From assembly GCA_003427395.1 (NCBI GenBank), contig BFEA01000057.1, forward strand, positions 1,982,026-2,014,548: a stretch of DNA of 32,523 nucleotides, written 5' to 3'. This DNA comes from Chara braunii (taxonomy: Eukaryota > Streptophyta > Charophyceae > Charales > Characeae). Of this stretch, positions 32,469-32,523 are shown in pieces. The notes under the pieces were generated by a model. It was not told where the DNA came from. It saw nothing but the letters and a program-made list of their open reading frames with translations, and made no database searches. Each line of letters opens with the position of its first letter. The stretch's first letter is position 1. A program made the translations under genes and the position numbers.

Positions 32469-32523
<55 letters not shown>
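32469..32523 (-). repeat. (CT)n microsatellite cut by the window end
   Basis: The complement of the (GA)n tract at 14044-14123, in the corresponding place of the inverted LTR. Its full length is unknown. Confidence 0.95.

Larger units (their letters stand above)
27426..32523 (-). mobile_element. Second copy of the giant LTR, inverted, incomplete
   Basis: The minus strand reproduces 14044-18936 from the (GA)n tract to the terminal GACA. It ends at 27426 (TGTCGCAC on the plus strand). From that edge to its (CT)n tract is about 5043 bp; subtracting the 262-bp insertion at 30117-30378 leaves about 4781 bp, close to the 4813 bp of the left copy. The outer part lies beyond the window. No PBS follows the edge, so it is a 3' LTR or a solo LTR. 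CGCGG at 27421-27425 is a candidate target duplication whose partner is outside. Confidence 0.8.

Noticed and set aside
1-32523. Search for reverse transcriptase (YxDD), RNase H, integrase (HHCC, DDE) or protease motifs
   Set aside because: None seen in any frame I read; the pol region of the elements must lie outside the window or be lost.

Overview
The window looks like repeat-rich nuclear DNA of a plant or a plant-related (streptophyte) alga. The basis is an 18-nt primer binding site at 18941-18958 that matches the 3' end of plant tRNA-Asp and is typical of plant Ty3/gypsy LTR retrotransposons. Other support comes from very long LTRs, a satellite array, a hAT-like MITE and the absence of any bacterial-style operon. 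I recognise no intact host gene and no reverse transcriptase, integrase or protease. Species cannot be assigned from the sequence alone.

Layout. 1-1321: unassigned sequence with an 18-bp inverted repeat and a two-copy 168-bp direct repeat. 1322-5411: tandem satellite with a unit of about 82 bp. It is interrupted at 1898-2420 by a 523-bp MITE with a 12-bp terminal inverted repeat and an 8-bp target duplication. 5412-9150: geneless DNA with many short perfect hairpins, a 25-bp tandem repeat, a tRNA-like relic and a hairpin-unit minisatellite (7786-8310). 9150-12547: geneless DNA holding a diverged 0.5-kb duplication. 12548-12599: a polypurine tract.

12600-18936: a proposed giant LTR of about 6.3 kb (TGTCA...TGACA), followed by the PBS. 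18937-21466: the leader behind the PBS, with several decayed tandem copies of a small protein module. A further copy lies inside the LTR (17833-18510). 21467-27425: decayed DNA with a gag-like pseudogene on the minus strand (about 24465-23309). 27426-32523: a second copy of the same LTR in inverted orientation, cut by the window end inside its (CT)n tract. The two LTR copies form an inverted repeat with arms of about 5 kb and a spacer of about 8.5 kb.

The most unusual items are (i) the protein-module family spread between the LTR and the leader, unlike any retrotransposon protein I know; (ii) the dense hairpins in 5.4-9.2 kb; and (iii) the large tail-to-tail LTR inverted repeat. All coding sequence seen is broken by stops or frameshifts or is hypothetical, so the window is best read as an accumulation of old transposons. 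Its original proteins can be inferred only by comparing copies.
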